Assembly: GCA_021443235.1 (NCBI GenBank)
Contig: JABUUJ010000078.1
Location: forward strand, 1,953 to 7,437
Direction: 5' to 3'
Source: Muribaculaceae bacterium
GTDB taxonomy: Bacteria; Bacteroidota; Bacteroidia; Bacteroidales; Muribaculaceae
Length of the DNA: 5,485 bases
Position numbers and translations under genes: made by a program. The notes beneath the pieces were generated by a model. It did no database searches. It saw nothing but the letters and a program-made list of their open reading frames with translations, and was not told the DNA's origin. Positions 1 to 5,485 of this stretch are shown piece by piece. Every line of letters starts with the position of its first letter. Positions within the stretch are counted from its first letter, which is position 1.

Positions 1-38
1 AAAAAAGCCGCCTAATCCGCAGTCATCCCACAAAATGC

Positions 39-70
39 TTGCAATAACAGGAAAAAATATATACCTTTGC
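39..70 (+). promoter_or_regulatory. Bacteroidota-type sigma-ABfr promoter of the TPR/OB gene
   Basis: The -7 element TACCTTTGC at 62-70 fits the Bacteroidota consensus TAnnTTTG exactly. A TTG-containing -33 element (TTGCA, 39-43) lies about 18 bp upstream, close to the usual spacing. Transcription would start near position 76-78, leaving a leader of roughly 20 nt before the ATG at 96. It is the best promoter match in the window and also the main evidence for the phylum. Confidence 0.75.
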
Positions 71-79
71 ATCACCCCC

Positions 80-86
80 AAGGAAG
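80..86 (+). promoter_or_regulatory. Weak Shine-Dalgarno-like site for the gene at 96
   Basis: AAGGAAG lies 9 nt before the ATG at 96, a workable spacing. Bacteroidota genes often lack a Shine-Dalgarno, so this is supportive rather than decisive. Together with the promoter directly upstream it favours 96 as the start over internal ATGs. Confidence 0.4.
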
Positions 87-95
87 TATTATACT

Positions 96-1712
96 ATGAC
101 TATCAAAGAAATTAACGAACTGCGAAAAAACGGACAACTGACCGAGGCTCTTGCTGCAGCCAAGGCCGAATGGGAGAAAGCCCAAAACGTCTATACGGCG
201 GGAGCCTTATTTTGGTGTCTTAACGACCTAAGCAAAACGGCCGAAGCCAATGTGCCCGAGCTATATGTGCGCATGAAAGAACTGCAAGAACAGCATGGAC
301 CCGACGACGAGTATATGACTAAGGCTCTTAAAGCGCTTGAACGCAAACTGTTGCCACATTTTTCCGAGGTAAAAGATGCCGCCGAGGTTGTCAAGAAGGA
401 TTCCAGCAAAGCTATCGCACTGTGCAAAAATATCAAGCAGATTTACGAACAAGGCGAACTCCCTGAGCAACTTTACCTCGACTATGGCTGGATAATTTAC
501 CATGCGCTTAAAAACACAAATGTAAATGAAACCCATGCGCGCAAACTGCTACTCTTCGACTACCTGAAACTCGACCTTGAGACGCCGTCGGTGCTGCACT
601 CTCTCATCCTGAGCGAGGCGGTGAAAATAGAGAAAAGCAATCCTTTACAGTTCAATTTCAAGGAATTTGTGAAATTATGGGGGCTGGGAAACCTGCGCGA
701 CGAGGACTGGCAGCAGTTTAAGACCGACGACGGCAAGGTTTTCTCATCGCTCGTTGAAAAACTCATCACGGTATATGTCCGAGAGCTTAAAACCGACCAC
801 GTGGAGCCTGCCAACGACTTTGTCGAAGTGCTTGACAAGGCGCTTGGGATGTTTGGCAACAACCAAAACCTCCCCTATTTCAAGGCTATAACACTCATCG
901 CCCAAAGCAAAAAAGAGGAGGCAACCAACTACTATAGGCAGCTCATCATCAAGAATCCCAACAAGTTCTACCTGTGGCAGCAAACGGCCGAGATAGTTGA
1001 GGACATAGAGACGCGCATTGCCCTGTTGTGCCGCGCCGTCAACACCGGCGAGGACGAGACTTTCATTGGCGGAGCACGGCTTGCACTCGCTGCATTGCTC
1101 ATCGACAAGGGATTGTGCGCCAATGCTCACCATGAACTCGACATCTACCGCAAAACCTATGAGAAAAACCAATGGCACCTCAAGACAGAGTTTATCGACC
1201 TTGCGAGGCGCATCCCGCAAGGCACGATACCCACAAGCAATAACAAGGAACTCTACAACGAATACGCAACACTTGCCGACCAATTTATCTACAGCCAACT
1301 GCCCAGCACCTATGTGGTGAAAACTGGCGGGAAGATGGTCGACGACCGCATGCATCCTGGCCGCAAATTCCTTGAGTGGACCGTTGTGACGCAATCCAAA
1401 AGGCTTTTCCTGAAAAAACCGCTTAAGTTCGGGCTTGACAAAAAAGCGCCCGACGGCACAATCTTTGAGGCAAAATTGCTTAAAGACAAGATAGTGTGGA
1501 TTAAGCCTGTTGAGACTGAGCCAACACTCGATTGGCTGAAGCAAGCCACTGGCATCGTGCAACGCCGCACCAATAAAGACGGCAAGCCTTATGCCATTAT
1601 TGACAAAATCTATGTGGGCGAACGACTACTCAAAAACATTGCCGATGGCCAAACCATCACCGTAATCGCCACAAAACGCGATGACAAGTGGAACGCTATC
1701 GCAATCCAGTAA
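96..1712 (+). CDS. TPR-like helical repeat protein with C-terminal OB-fold-like domain
   Basis: This encodes a 538-aa soluble protein with no signal peptide or membrane segment, so it is probably cytoplasmic. Residues 1 to about 400 are almost all helical and amphipathic. Pieces such as 6-30 and 265-300 read like tetratricopeptide (TPR) helix pairs, which usually bind other proteins. Residues about 405-470 switch to short beta-strands with many Lys and Trp. The last part, 484-538 (GIVQRR, then YAIIDKIYVG, then GQTITVIATKR, WNAIAI), has the strand pattern of a cold-shock/S1-type OB fold, which would suit nucleic-acid binding. The gene stands alone, with its own promoter and terminator. I do not recognise a named gene. 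It resembles the TPR-plus-OB proteins annotated as DUF7017-like, but I cannot confirm that family by eye. The reading frame is certain; the domain calls are pattern-based and the function is unknown. Confidence 0.85.
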   Translation: MTIKEINELRKNGQLTEALAAAKAEWEKAQNVYTAGALFWCLNDLSKTAEANVPELYVRMKELQEQHGPDDEYMTKALKALERKLLPHFSEVKDAAEVVKKDSSKAIALCKNIKQIYEQGELPEQLYLDYGWIIYHALKNTNVNETHARKLLLFDYLKLDLETPSVLHSLILSEAVKIEKSNPLQFNFKEFVKLWGLGNLRDEDWQQFKTDDGKVFSSLVEKLITVYVRELKTDHVEPANDFVEVLDKALGMFGNNQNLPYFKAITLIAQSKKEEATNYYRQLIIKNPNKFYLWQQTAEIVEDIETRIALLCRAVNTGEDETFIGGARLALAALLIDKGLCANAHHELDIYRKTYEKNQWHLKTEFIDLARRIPQGTIPTSNNKELYNEYATLADQFIYSQLPSTYVVKTGGKMVDDRMHPGRKFLEWTVVTQSKRLFLKKPLKFGLDKKAPDGTIFEAKLLKDKIVWIKPVETEPTLDWLKQATGIVQRRTNKDGKPYAIIDKIYVGERLLKNIADGQTITVIATKRDDKWNAIAIQ

Positions 1713-1773
1713 CACATCCACATCGAGGCAACAATGATTAAGACAAGGACTATTGTTGCCGCAAAATAATAAG

Positions 1774-1808
1774 AACGCCTGTTCCCAATTTAGAGAGCAG
1801 GCGTTTTT
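1774..1808 (+). terminator. Intrinsic terminator of the TPR/OB gene
   Basis: AACGCCTG (1774-1781) pairs perfectly with CAGGCGTT (1798-1805). Three more pairs (U-G, U-A, C-G) extend the stem to 11 bp around a 10-nt loop, and the stem runs directly into TTTTT (1804-1808). It lies about 60 bp after the stop codon at 1712. The T-tract is on the + strand only, so it serves the upstream gene. Confidence 0.85.
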
Positions 1809-1903
1809 CCTCCTCGTCGGCTAAAGGATAACCCCCCATTCTCCTAAGAAACAGACTTAGCCGGCTATATACTTTTTGACCCCCGGCTTAGGGAATGATG
1901 AAA

Positions 1904-1918
1904 ACTGCCGTAGGCAGT
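1904..1918. repeat. Short perfect hairpin ACTGCC-GTA-GGCAGT
   Basis: A 6-bp perfect stem (1904-1909 with 1913-1918) closes on a 3-nt loop, GTA. Its right part, GTAGGCAG (1910-1917), recurs exactly at 1927-1934, 17 bp on, where it leads into the larger hairpin. Its core TGCCGTAGGCA also resembles TGCCATAGGTA in the hairpin at 2003-2021. No T-tract follows, so it is not a standard terminator. Confidence 0.55.
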
Positions 1919-1930
1919 AGATGTGAGTAG

Positions 1931-1981
1931 GCAGGTATGACCACAGGAGGGAGCGCAGCGACCCGATGTGGTCGTGCCTGT
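1931..1981. repeat. 15-bp stem hairpin preceded by GTAG, REP-like
   Basis: Bases 1931-1945 pair with 1967-1981 over 15 positions, 12 Watson-Crick and 3 G-U. Inside, GGG (1949-1951) pairs with CCC (1962-1964). Between the two stems, G1947-A1948 faces G1965-A1966, a tandem G-A arrangement, with G1946 left as a bulge. GTAG (1927-1930) sits directly at the 5' foot, and GGAG lies inside at 1946-1949. A tetranucleotide GTAG or GGAG at the foot of an imperfect palindrome is the known signature of REP sequences moved by TnpA-REP transposases. No such transposase is in the window, so membership is inferred. Confidence 0.5.
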
Positions 1982-2002
1982 GTAAAAAACCGCACAAATA
2001 AA

Positions 2003-2021
2003 GGCGTGCCATAGGTACGCC
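2003..2021. repeat. 8-bp hairpin GGCGTGCC-ATA-GGTACGCC
   Basis: Bases 2003-2010 pair with 2014-2021 over 8 bp, with one G-U wobble, around the 3-nt loop ATA. The shape and core match the hairpin at 1904-1918. No T-run follows on the + strand. On the - strand the stem is followed by a T-rich but interrupted stretch, so a terminator role is weak. It closes the cluster of structured DNA between 1904 and 2021. Confidence 0.5.
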
Positions 2022-2097
2022 ACCCTCACCATAAGGTCAAAGTCAAAAATTTAACTTACTTTTTTGTGTGATATATTGCGTGTTTTACCAAATTTTC

Positions 2098-2160
2098 GGT
2101 GAAATGCACCATGGAAAGTGCATATTGTGGTGAAATGTGCACTTTTTGTGGTGCATATTG
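2098..2160. repeat. 31-bp imperfect tandem duplication with GTGCA motifs; possible operator
   Basis: GGTGAAATG at 2098-2106 recurs at 2129-2137, and GTGCATATTG at 2118-2127 recurs at 2151-2160, so a unit of about 31 bp appears twice with drift. Four GTGCA/TGCAC motifs lie within 50 bp (2105, 2118, 2137, 2151), and the one at 2137-2142 is the palindrome GTGCAC. AAAGTGCA (2115-2122) and TGCACTTT (2138-2145) form a perfect 8-bp inverted repeat. It lies upstream of the membrane-enzyme operon, so a regulator-binding role is possible, but no promoter anchors it. Confidence 0.4.
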
Positions 2161-2340
2161 AGAAAATTGAGTGAGGTGATTTTGGGATGGGGTTTTATCA
2201 AAATGGTGGGGGGAGGCAATTTTTTTTGGGGTGGTGCGTTATTATATATAATGGGACGAAGTGACCAGAAAAATTTTTTTATGAAGAATTGGGAGAAGGT
2301 TTTATTACCGATGGAGTTGAATCCTAAGGTAACGCGTGAG
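2161..2340. other. Strongly G-over-C skewed, low-complexity tract
   Basis: By hand count the + strand here has about 58 G and only about 12 C in 180 bases, mixed with long T and A runs (for example TTTTTTTT and GGGGGG). Both flanking genes have near-balanced G and C. Such skew marks non-coding DNA under unusual strand bias, or a stretch that stays single-stranded. I see no gene or RNA family in it. Confidence 0.55.
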
Positions 2341-2391
2341 ATGATAGAGTTTATGTTAATCAGAATAATATAAGGCAGGTAGATACTATTT

Positions 2392-3603
2392 ATGAGGAAT
2401 AGCCGACCGAAAATATGGGTGGTGGTTAAGAAGTGTGTGGCGGCGGTGCTGTTGATTGCGCTGCTGGCGATTTTTGCGACCAGCTTCAGCCCAGTTTATG
2501 ACTACGACGAGCCAGCGCCGTTCAGCGGCAAGGACATTTTCAACCCCTACGCGGCGGTGCAGGGCATCGACTCCATCGATTGGAAACGCGCCAACTTCCA
2601 CACTCACACGCGCGTAGAGGGTCTGCTCAACGAGTGCGAATACTGGCCTCAGGATGTGGACAAAGCCTACCGAAAACTTGACTACGACATCGTTACTTTC
2701 TCCAACCACAACGAGTTGACCACTCACCCCTATAATGTTGAGTTGCAGGTCAATGTCTATGAGCACGGCATCAATTTGTTTAAGTATCACAAATTGGTGT
2801 TTGGCTGCCAAGAGACCAACGCCTTCGACAACATAGTGCCTCTTTTTGATTTCCAAAAGCAGTACCAACTCGACATGCTGGGCGAGGAGTCAGACTTTAT
2901 ACAGATGAACCACCCGCTGAGGACCATTGGCACTTCAGAGCAAGAGATGAGCACGCTCGAGGGCTATGAGATTATGGAACTTGACAGCGGCAAAAGCACC
3001 GAGAACGAGTATTGGGACTGGGCACTGAGTTCGGGTCATTACAGCTTTGGACTCGCCAACGACGACCTGCATTACCCCGACCGCTCGAATAAAATCGCTA
3101 TCAGGTGCAACTTCCTTTACTGCGAGTCGGGCAAATATGAGGACCTGAAAAAGACGCTGCTGGGCGGCGCCTACTACTCGATGCGTGTGCCCGACTATGG
3201 CGACGGCGACTGGGCTGTCAAGACCGCCAAGAACCAGAACTTGCCTCGCATCGAGAGCATAGGGCTGGATAGTGCCACTGTGCACATTGCACTCTCGCAC
3301 AAGGCCGATAGCATCAAGTTTACCGGTCAGCACCACGCCACGCTCGCACTTGCGCAAGACACCACGGCGGCGCAATATGCGATGCAGGCTGGCGACCCCT
3401 ACGTGAGGATTACCGCCTATTTTCCTGGTGGCGAGGTGATTTACAGCAACCCGTTTGCGCGATATGACGCATCGAGGTCGCCTTCACCATTCCGCGCTCC
3501 GTCTCACGTCATCAACATGCCCTTGACAGTGCTTTTCAATCTCGTGGTGCTTATCTTCGGCCTGTGGGCAATCTTTATGTTCTATAAATTAGTTATCAAA
3601 TGA
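2392..3603 (+). CDS. Membrane-anchored periplasmic PHP-domain metallo-phosphoesterase
   Basis: This 403-aa protein has an N-terminal membrane segment (about 9-31, preceded by Arg/Lys, so N-in) and a C-terminal one (about 376-398, ending YKLVIK). That places the middle in the periplasm. The PHP (polymerase and histidinol phosphatase) metal-site motifs appear in order: FHTHT (H70, H72), SNHN (H106), an E after G138 (E141), NHP (H174) and NDDLH (D225, H227). The Asp usually found before the second-motif His is Asn105 here. Residues about 287-358 form a beta-rich C-terminal domain ending in VIYSNPF, a pattern common in membrane PHP proteins. PHP enzymes hydrolyse phosphoesters using two or three metal ions; the substrate here is unknown. 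The stop codon overlaps the next gene by 4 bp, so the two are probably co-translated. Fold and location are fairly sure; the reaction is inferred. Confidence 0.87.
   Translation: MRNSRPKIWVVVKKCVAAVLLIALLAIFATSFSPVYDYDEPAPFSGKDIFNPYAAVQGIDSIDWKRANFHTHTRVEGLLNECEYWPQDVDKAYRKLDYDIVTFSNHNELTTHPYNVELQVNVYEHGINLFKYHKLVFGCQETNAFDNIVPLFDFQKQYQLDMLGEESDFIQMNHPLRTIGTSEQEMSTLEGYEIMELDSGKSTENEYWDWALSSGHYSFGLANDDLHYPDRSNKIAIRCNFLYCESGKYEDLKKTLLGGAYYSMRVPDYGDGDWAVKTAKNQNLPRIESIGLDSATVHIALSHKADSIKFTGQHHATLALAQDTTAAQYAMQAGDPYVRITAYFPGGEVIYSNPFARYDASRSPSPFRAPSHVINMPLTVLFNLVVLIFGLWAIFMFYKLVIK
3600..3603 (+). promoter_or_regulatory. ATGA stop/start overlap coupling the two operon genes
   Basis: The TGA of the PHP gene (3601-3603) lies inside ATGA, whose ATG (3600-3602) starts the transferase. 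There is no room for a separate promoter. This is the classic layout for translational coupling and implies that the products are needed in matched amounts. Confidence 0.8.
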
Positions 3604-5138
3604 TGCAATTTTTCAAGAGAAAGGTGTCGCTGGCGCAGGTGTGTGGCATCCTGAGCGCCTTCACGTTAATAGCGTTTCACAAGCCGTTTTTCAAGTGCGT
3701 TTACGACAACATCGCCTTTGATTTCAACGGAGTGCTGATATATGTGGGGCTCATCGTGCTGATGCTCGCCATGAACTACTTCTTCTACTACCTTGTGGCA
3801 TGGCTGGGTCGCATCGTGGGCAAGTGCATCCTTGCGTTCCTATTTATTGCCAATGCGATATGCCTCTATTTCATAAACACTTACCAAGTGCTTGTGACCG
3901 ACAAGATGATGGGTAATGTGTATAACACGCACTACTCCGAGGCATCGGGTTTCTTTTCGTGGGAGGCGATTGCCTATGTCGCGCTGCTGGGTGTGATACC
4001 CTGCATCTACATCTTCAAGAGCAAAATCGACTATGGCAAGTTTAAGCGTTTTCTCACTCATGTGGGAGTGTCGCTGGGCATAGGCCTCACTGTTGCGCTC
4101 ATCAACATGCCCAACTGGCCGTGGATTGACCGCAACGCCACGCAACTGGGCAGCCTGCTCATGCCGTGGTCCTACACTATCAACACCGTGCGTTACTATA
4201 ACGCCGAGGCAAAGAAAAACCGCAAGGAAATTCCGCTGCCCGACGCGAAAATCGCGACCGACAGCAACGACGTGTGTGTGCTCATCATCGGCGAGTCGGC
4301 AAGGCGTCGCAATTTCTCGCTTTATGGCTACAACCGGGCCACCAACCCGCTGCTCGCCACCGACAGTGTGACCGCACTCATGGCCGAGGCCGCCACTACC
4401 TATACCACCGGCAGCGTGAAAGCCATCCTCGACCACAAGAAGACCGATGACCTCTATGAAATTCTGCCCAACTATCTGTATCGCAATGGCGTGGATGTGG
4501 AATGGCGCACCAACAACTGGGGCGAGCCACCCGTACACATCGACAAATACCGCGAGGTGAAAGACCTGAAGGCGATGTATCCCGACGAGGACGAGAACTA
4601 CGACGGCATCCTGCTTGCAGGGCTGAAGGCCGCCATCGATTCGTGCAAAAACAACAAGATGCTCATCATCTTGCACACCAGCACCAGCCACGGTCCTACC
4701 TACAACAAGAAGTATCCACCTGAGTTTGAGGTCTTCAAGCCAGTGTGCAACACCGTGGAGATGTCAAAGGCCAACCCGCAGGAGTTGATGAATGCCTACG
4801 ACAACACGATTGTCTATACCGATTATCTTGTGCATCAAGTGATTGAGGTTTTGAGACAAGTGCCCGACCGACGCAGCTGCATGATCTTTGTGTCCGACCA
4901 CGGCGAGTCGCTGGGCGAGGGCAATCTCTACATGCACGGCGTGCCTATGGCAGTGGCGCCAAGCGAGCAGATTGAGGTGCCGTTCATCGTGTGGAGTTCC
5001 GACACGACGCTAACCATCGACACCAGCAAGCCCGTGGGGCAATACCACGTGTTTCACAGCGTGCTGTCGTTCCTTGGCATTGACAGCCCCATCTACGACA
5101 AAGAAAAAGACATCTTCACAAACATTGGCGTCCGCTAA
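3600..5138 (+). CDS. Phosphoethanolamine transferase, EptA/CptA/MCR family
   Basis: This 512-aa inner-membrane enzyme should move phosphoethanolamine from phosphatidylethanolamine to lipid A or core sugars on the periplasmic side. Five membrane segments are visible (about 12-30, 44-66, 72-94, 120-139, 150-170), followed by an alkaline-phosphatase/sulfatase-fold domain. Key motifs: IIGESARRRNFSLYGYNRATNP, split as GES (231-233) and SLYGY (240-244), gives metal ligand E232 and nucleophile S233; SHGPTY (363-368) gives H364; YDNTIVYTD (400-408); VSDHGESLGE (431-440) gives D433 and H434; YMHG (444-447) gives H446. All catalytic positions are present, but the nucleophile is Ser where EptA and MCR use Thr, and the usual disulfide cysteines are mostly absent. 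Length is close to the family norm. It starts at the ATGA overlap; the adjacent ATG at 3603 is an alternative. Such enzymes lower surface charge and can give polymyxin resistance, but the acceptor here is not known, so no symbol is assigned. Confidence 0.92.
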   Translation: MMQFFKRKVSLAQVCGILSAFTLIAFHKPFFKCVYDNIAFDFNGVLIYVGLIVLMLAMNYFFYYLVAWLGRIVGKCILAFLFIANAICLYFINTYQVLVTDKMMGNVYNTHYSEASGFFSWEAIAYVALLGVIPCIYIFKSKIDYGKFKRFLTHVGVSLGIGLTVALINMPNWPWIDRNATQLGSLLMPWSYTINTVRYYNAEAKKNRKEIPLPDAKIATDSNDVCVLIIGESARRRNFSLYGYNRATNPLLATDSVTALMAEAATTYTTGSVKAILDHKKTDDLYEILPNYLYRNGVDVEWRTNNWGEPPVHIDKYREVKDLKAMYPDEDENYDGILLAGLKAAIDSCKNNKMLIILHTSTSHGPTYNKKYPPEFEVFKPVCNTVEMSKANPQELMNAYDNTIVYTDYLVHQVIEVLRQVPDRRSCMIFVSDHGESLGEGNLYMHGVPMAVAPSEQIEVPFIVWSSDTTLTIDTSKPVGQYHVFHSVLSFLGIDSPIYDKEKDIFTNIGVR

Positions 5139-5243
5139 CAATATTCGCAAAAATACTATTTTTTGGTGGATTGCAATGGTTAATGTGCCCGAAATCCAAA
5201 TTTGTGACGTATAATTAAAAGCGGCTGACCTATCGACAAAATC

Positions 5244-5267
5244 GTGCGCAAATTCGCACATTTTTTT
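5244..5267 (+). terminator. Probable intrinsic terminator of the PHP-transferase operon
   Basis: GTGCG (5244-5248) pairs with CGCAC (5255-5259) around a 6-nt loop, CAAATT. After one A comes a run of seven T (5261-5267). The stem is only 5 bp but is nearly all GC, and the T-tract is strong. It lies about 105 bp after the stop codon of the transferase, which is somewhat far but has no gene in between. Confidence 0.6.
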
Positions 5268-5402
5268 AGGTAGGGGAGGGGGCGGTTTCGAAAAATGGCG
5301 TATAATTGTGATGTGGATGTGCGCTGGGAATGTGGCGTGCAATTCTATTTTCAACTTCAGCTAAACTGTATTTAACCCAAATAGTTCTTTAGAATTTTGA
5401 AG

Positions 5403-5410
5403 TATTTTTG
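5403..5410 (+). promoter_or_regulatory. Candidate Bacteroidota -7 element before the terminal hairpin
   Basis: TATTTTTG matches TAnnTTTG exactly. The -33 position (around 5380-5388, ATAGTTCTTT) has TT-rich sequence but no clear TTTG or TTG. If active, transcription would begin near 5417 and the transcript would open with the hairpin at 5428-5484. A T-rich background makes chance matches likely. Confidence 0.3.
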
Positions 5411-5427
5411 ATTTTATGTCGAGCAGG

Positions 5428-5484
5428 TTTTTCTTGATTTATGAAGGAGCATAGCGAGCTATGTGACTGAATAAACAAGGAAAA
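5428..5484. repeat. Long imperfect hairpin with two tandem G-A mismatch pairs, REP-like
   Basis: The apex is CATAGC-GA-GCTATG (5450-5463). Outward come a G-U pair, facing GA/GA (5447-5448 with 5465-5466), two Watson-Crick pairs, facing GA/GA again (5443-5444 with 5469-5470), then five A-T pairs (5438-5442 with 5471-5475). A bulged A5437 follows, and then nine further pairs (5428-5436 with 5476-5484). GGAG (5446-5449) abuts the palindrome, as in REP sequences. The structure reaches the window end, so its outer limit is unknown. It could be a dispersed palindromic repeat or a structured RNA leader. Confidence 0.55.
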
Positions 5485-5485
5485 G

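Larger units (their letters stand above)
1809..2391. other. Long intergenic region with structured and skewed DNA, no convincing gene
   Basis: About 580 bp separate the terminator from the next gene. From left to right it holds three hairpins (1904-1918, 1931-1981, 2003-2021), a 31-bp tandem duplication rich in GTGCA (2098-2160), and a C-poor, G-rich tract (2161-2340). AGCCGG at 1859-1864 also has an inverted partner, CCGGCT, at 1883-1888. No exact TAnnTTTG promoter was found for the operon at 2392: TATACTTTTTG (1868-1878) has the right parts but one base too many between TA and TTTG, and it lies over 500 bp away. The only open frame of any length, a GTG-started 78-codon run at 2137-2373, has low-complexity composition and is not called as a gene. 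Confidence 0.7.
5139..5485. other. Intergenic region downstream of the operon, no gene seen
   Basis: This 347-bp stretch contains a likely terminator (5244-5267), a G-rich run (5269-5285), a candidate promoter (5403-5410) and a long imperfect hairpin (5428-5484). CGTATAATT occurs twice (5208-5216 and 5299-5307), 91 bp apart. No open frame on either strand has family-like features. Confidence 0.7.

Noticed and set aside
744..1562. 272-codon open frame on the - strand
   Set aside because: It lies wholly opposite the TPR/OB gene, has no recognisable domain and is Cys/Val-rich in the manner of antisense shadows. The + strand frame has promoter, start and terminator.
2137..2373. 78-codon GTG-started frame before the PHP gene
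   Set aside because: It starts inside the GTGCAC repeat and runs through homopolymer tracts, and its protein shows no family features. It is probably chance openness in C-poor DNA, where TAA/TAG/TGA happen to fall out of frame.
2374..2381. GGCAGGTA also present at 1930-1937, as possible ends of an inserted element
   Set aside because: Eight to ten matching bases over this distance can arise by chance. There is no inverted terminal repeat, target duplication or transposase between them.
3840..4691. 283-codon open frame on the - strand
   Set aside because: It is antisense to the transferase, whose motifs are unmistakable. The His/Val-rich composition is what complementary coding sequence gives.
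5157..5165. TATTTTTTG as a promoter just after the operon
   Set aside because: It has three bases rather than two between TA and TTTG and no -33 element, and it precedes a terminator with no gene following closely.
5269..5285. G-rich run as a G-quadruplex
   Set aside because: GG-TA-GGGG-A-GGGGG-C-GG allows only two stacked layers, since the outer runs have two G each. Too weak to call.

Overview
The window looks like chromosomal DNA from a member of the Bacteroidales; a Prevotella- or Muribaculaceae-like organism is my best guess. The main support is a good match to the Bacteroidota housekeeping promoter (TAnnTTTG, here TACCTTTGC with an upstream TTG element) before the first gene. Weak ribosome-binding sites and AT-rich gaps between GC-richer genes also fit. 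The window holds three genes that I can support, all on the + strand. There are no rRNA, tRNA, CRISPR or transposase genes.

Region by region: 1-95 is a short promoter and leader. 96-1712 is a stand-alone cytoplasmic protein of 538 aa with TPR-like helical repeats and a small C-terminal OB-fold-like domain, closed by a convincing intrinsic terminator at 1774-1808. 1809-2391 is about 580 bp of non-coding DNA. Its left half carries three hairpins with REP-like features, the middle carries a 31-bp tandem duplication rich in GTGCA motifs, and the right half is a strikingly C-poor, G-rich tract. 2392-5138 is a tightly coupled two-gene operon with a 4-bp ATGA overlap. 5139-5485 is non-coding, with a probable terminator at 5244-5267, a G-rich run, a candidate promoter and the start of a long imperfect hairpin that reaches the window edge.

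The operon is the most informative part. Its first gene encodes a PHP-type metallo-phosphoesterase tethered to the inner membrane by a segment at each end, so the catalytic domain should face the periplasm. Its second gene is a five-helix membrane enzyme of the lipid A phosphoethanolamine transferase (EptA/CptA/MCR) family, whose sulfatase-fold catalytic domain also faces the periplasm. The pair suggests a coordinated envelope-phosphate modification step, transferring phosphoethanolamine and possibly removing or recycling a phospho-group. No published description of this pairing is known to me. The transferase has Ser at the nucleophile position and lacks the paired cysteines of the proteobacterial enzymes.

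The other unexplained signal is the set of hairpins in the two gaps. Two of them share tandem G-A mismatches and GGAG/GTAG tetranucleotides near a palindrome, as in repeats mobilised by REP-associated tyrosine transposases. That link is inference and needs a genome-wide copy count.
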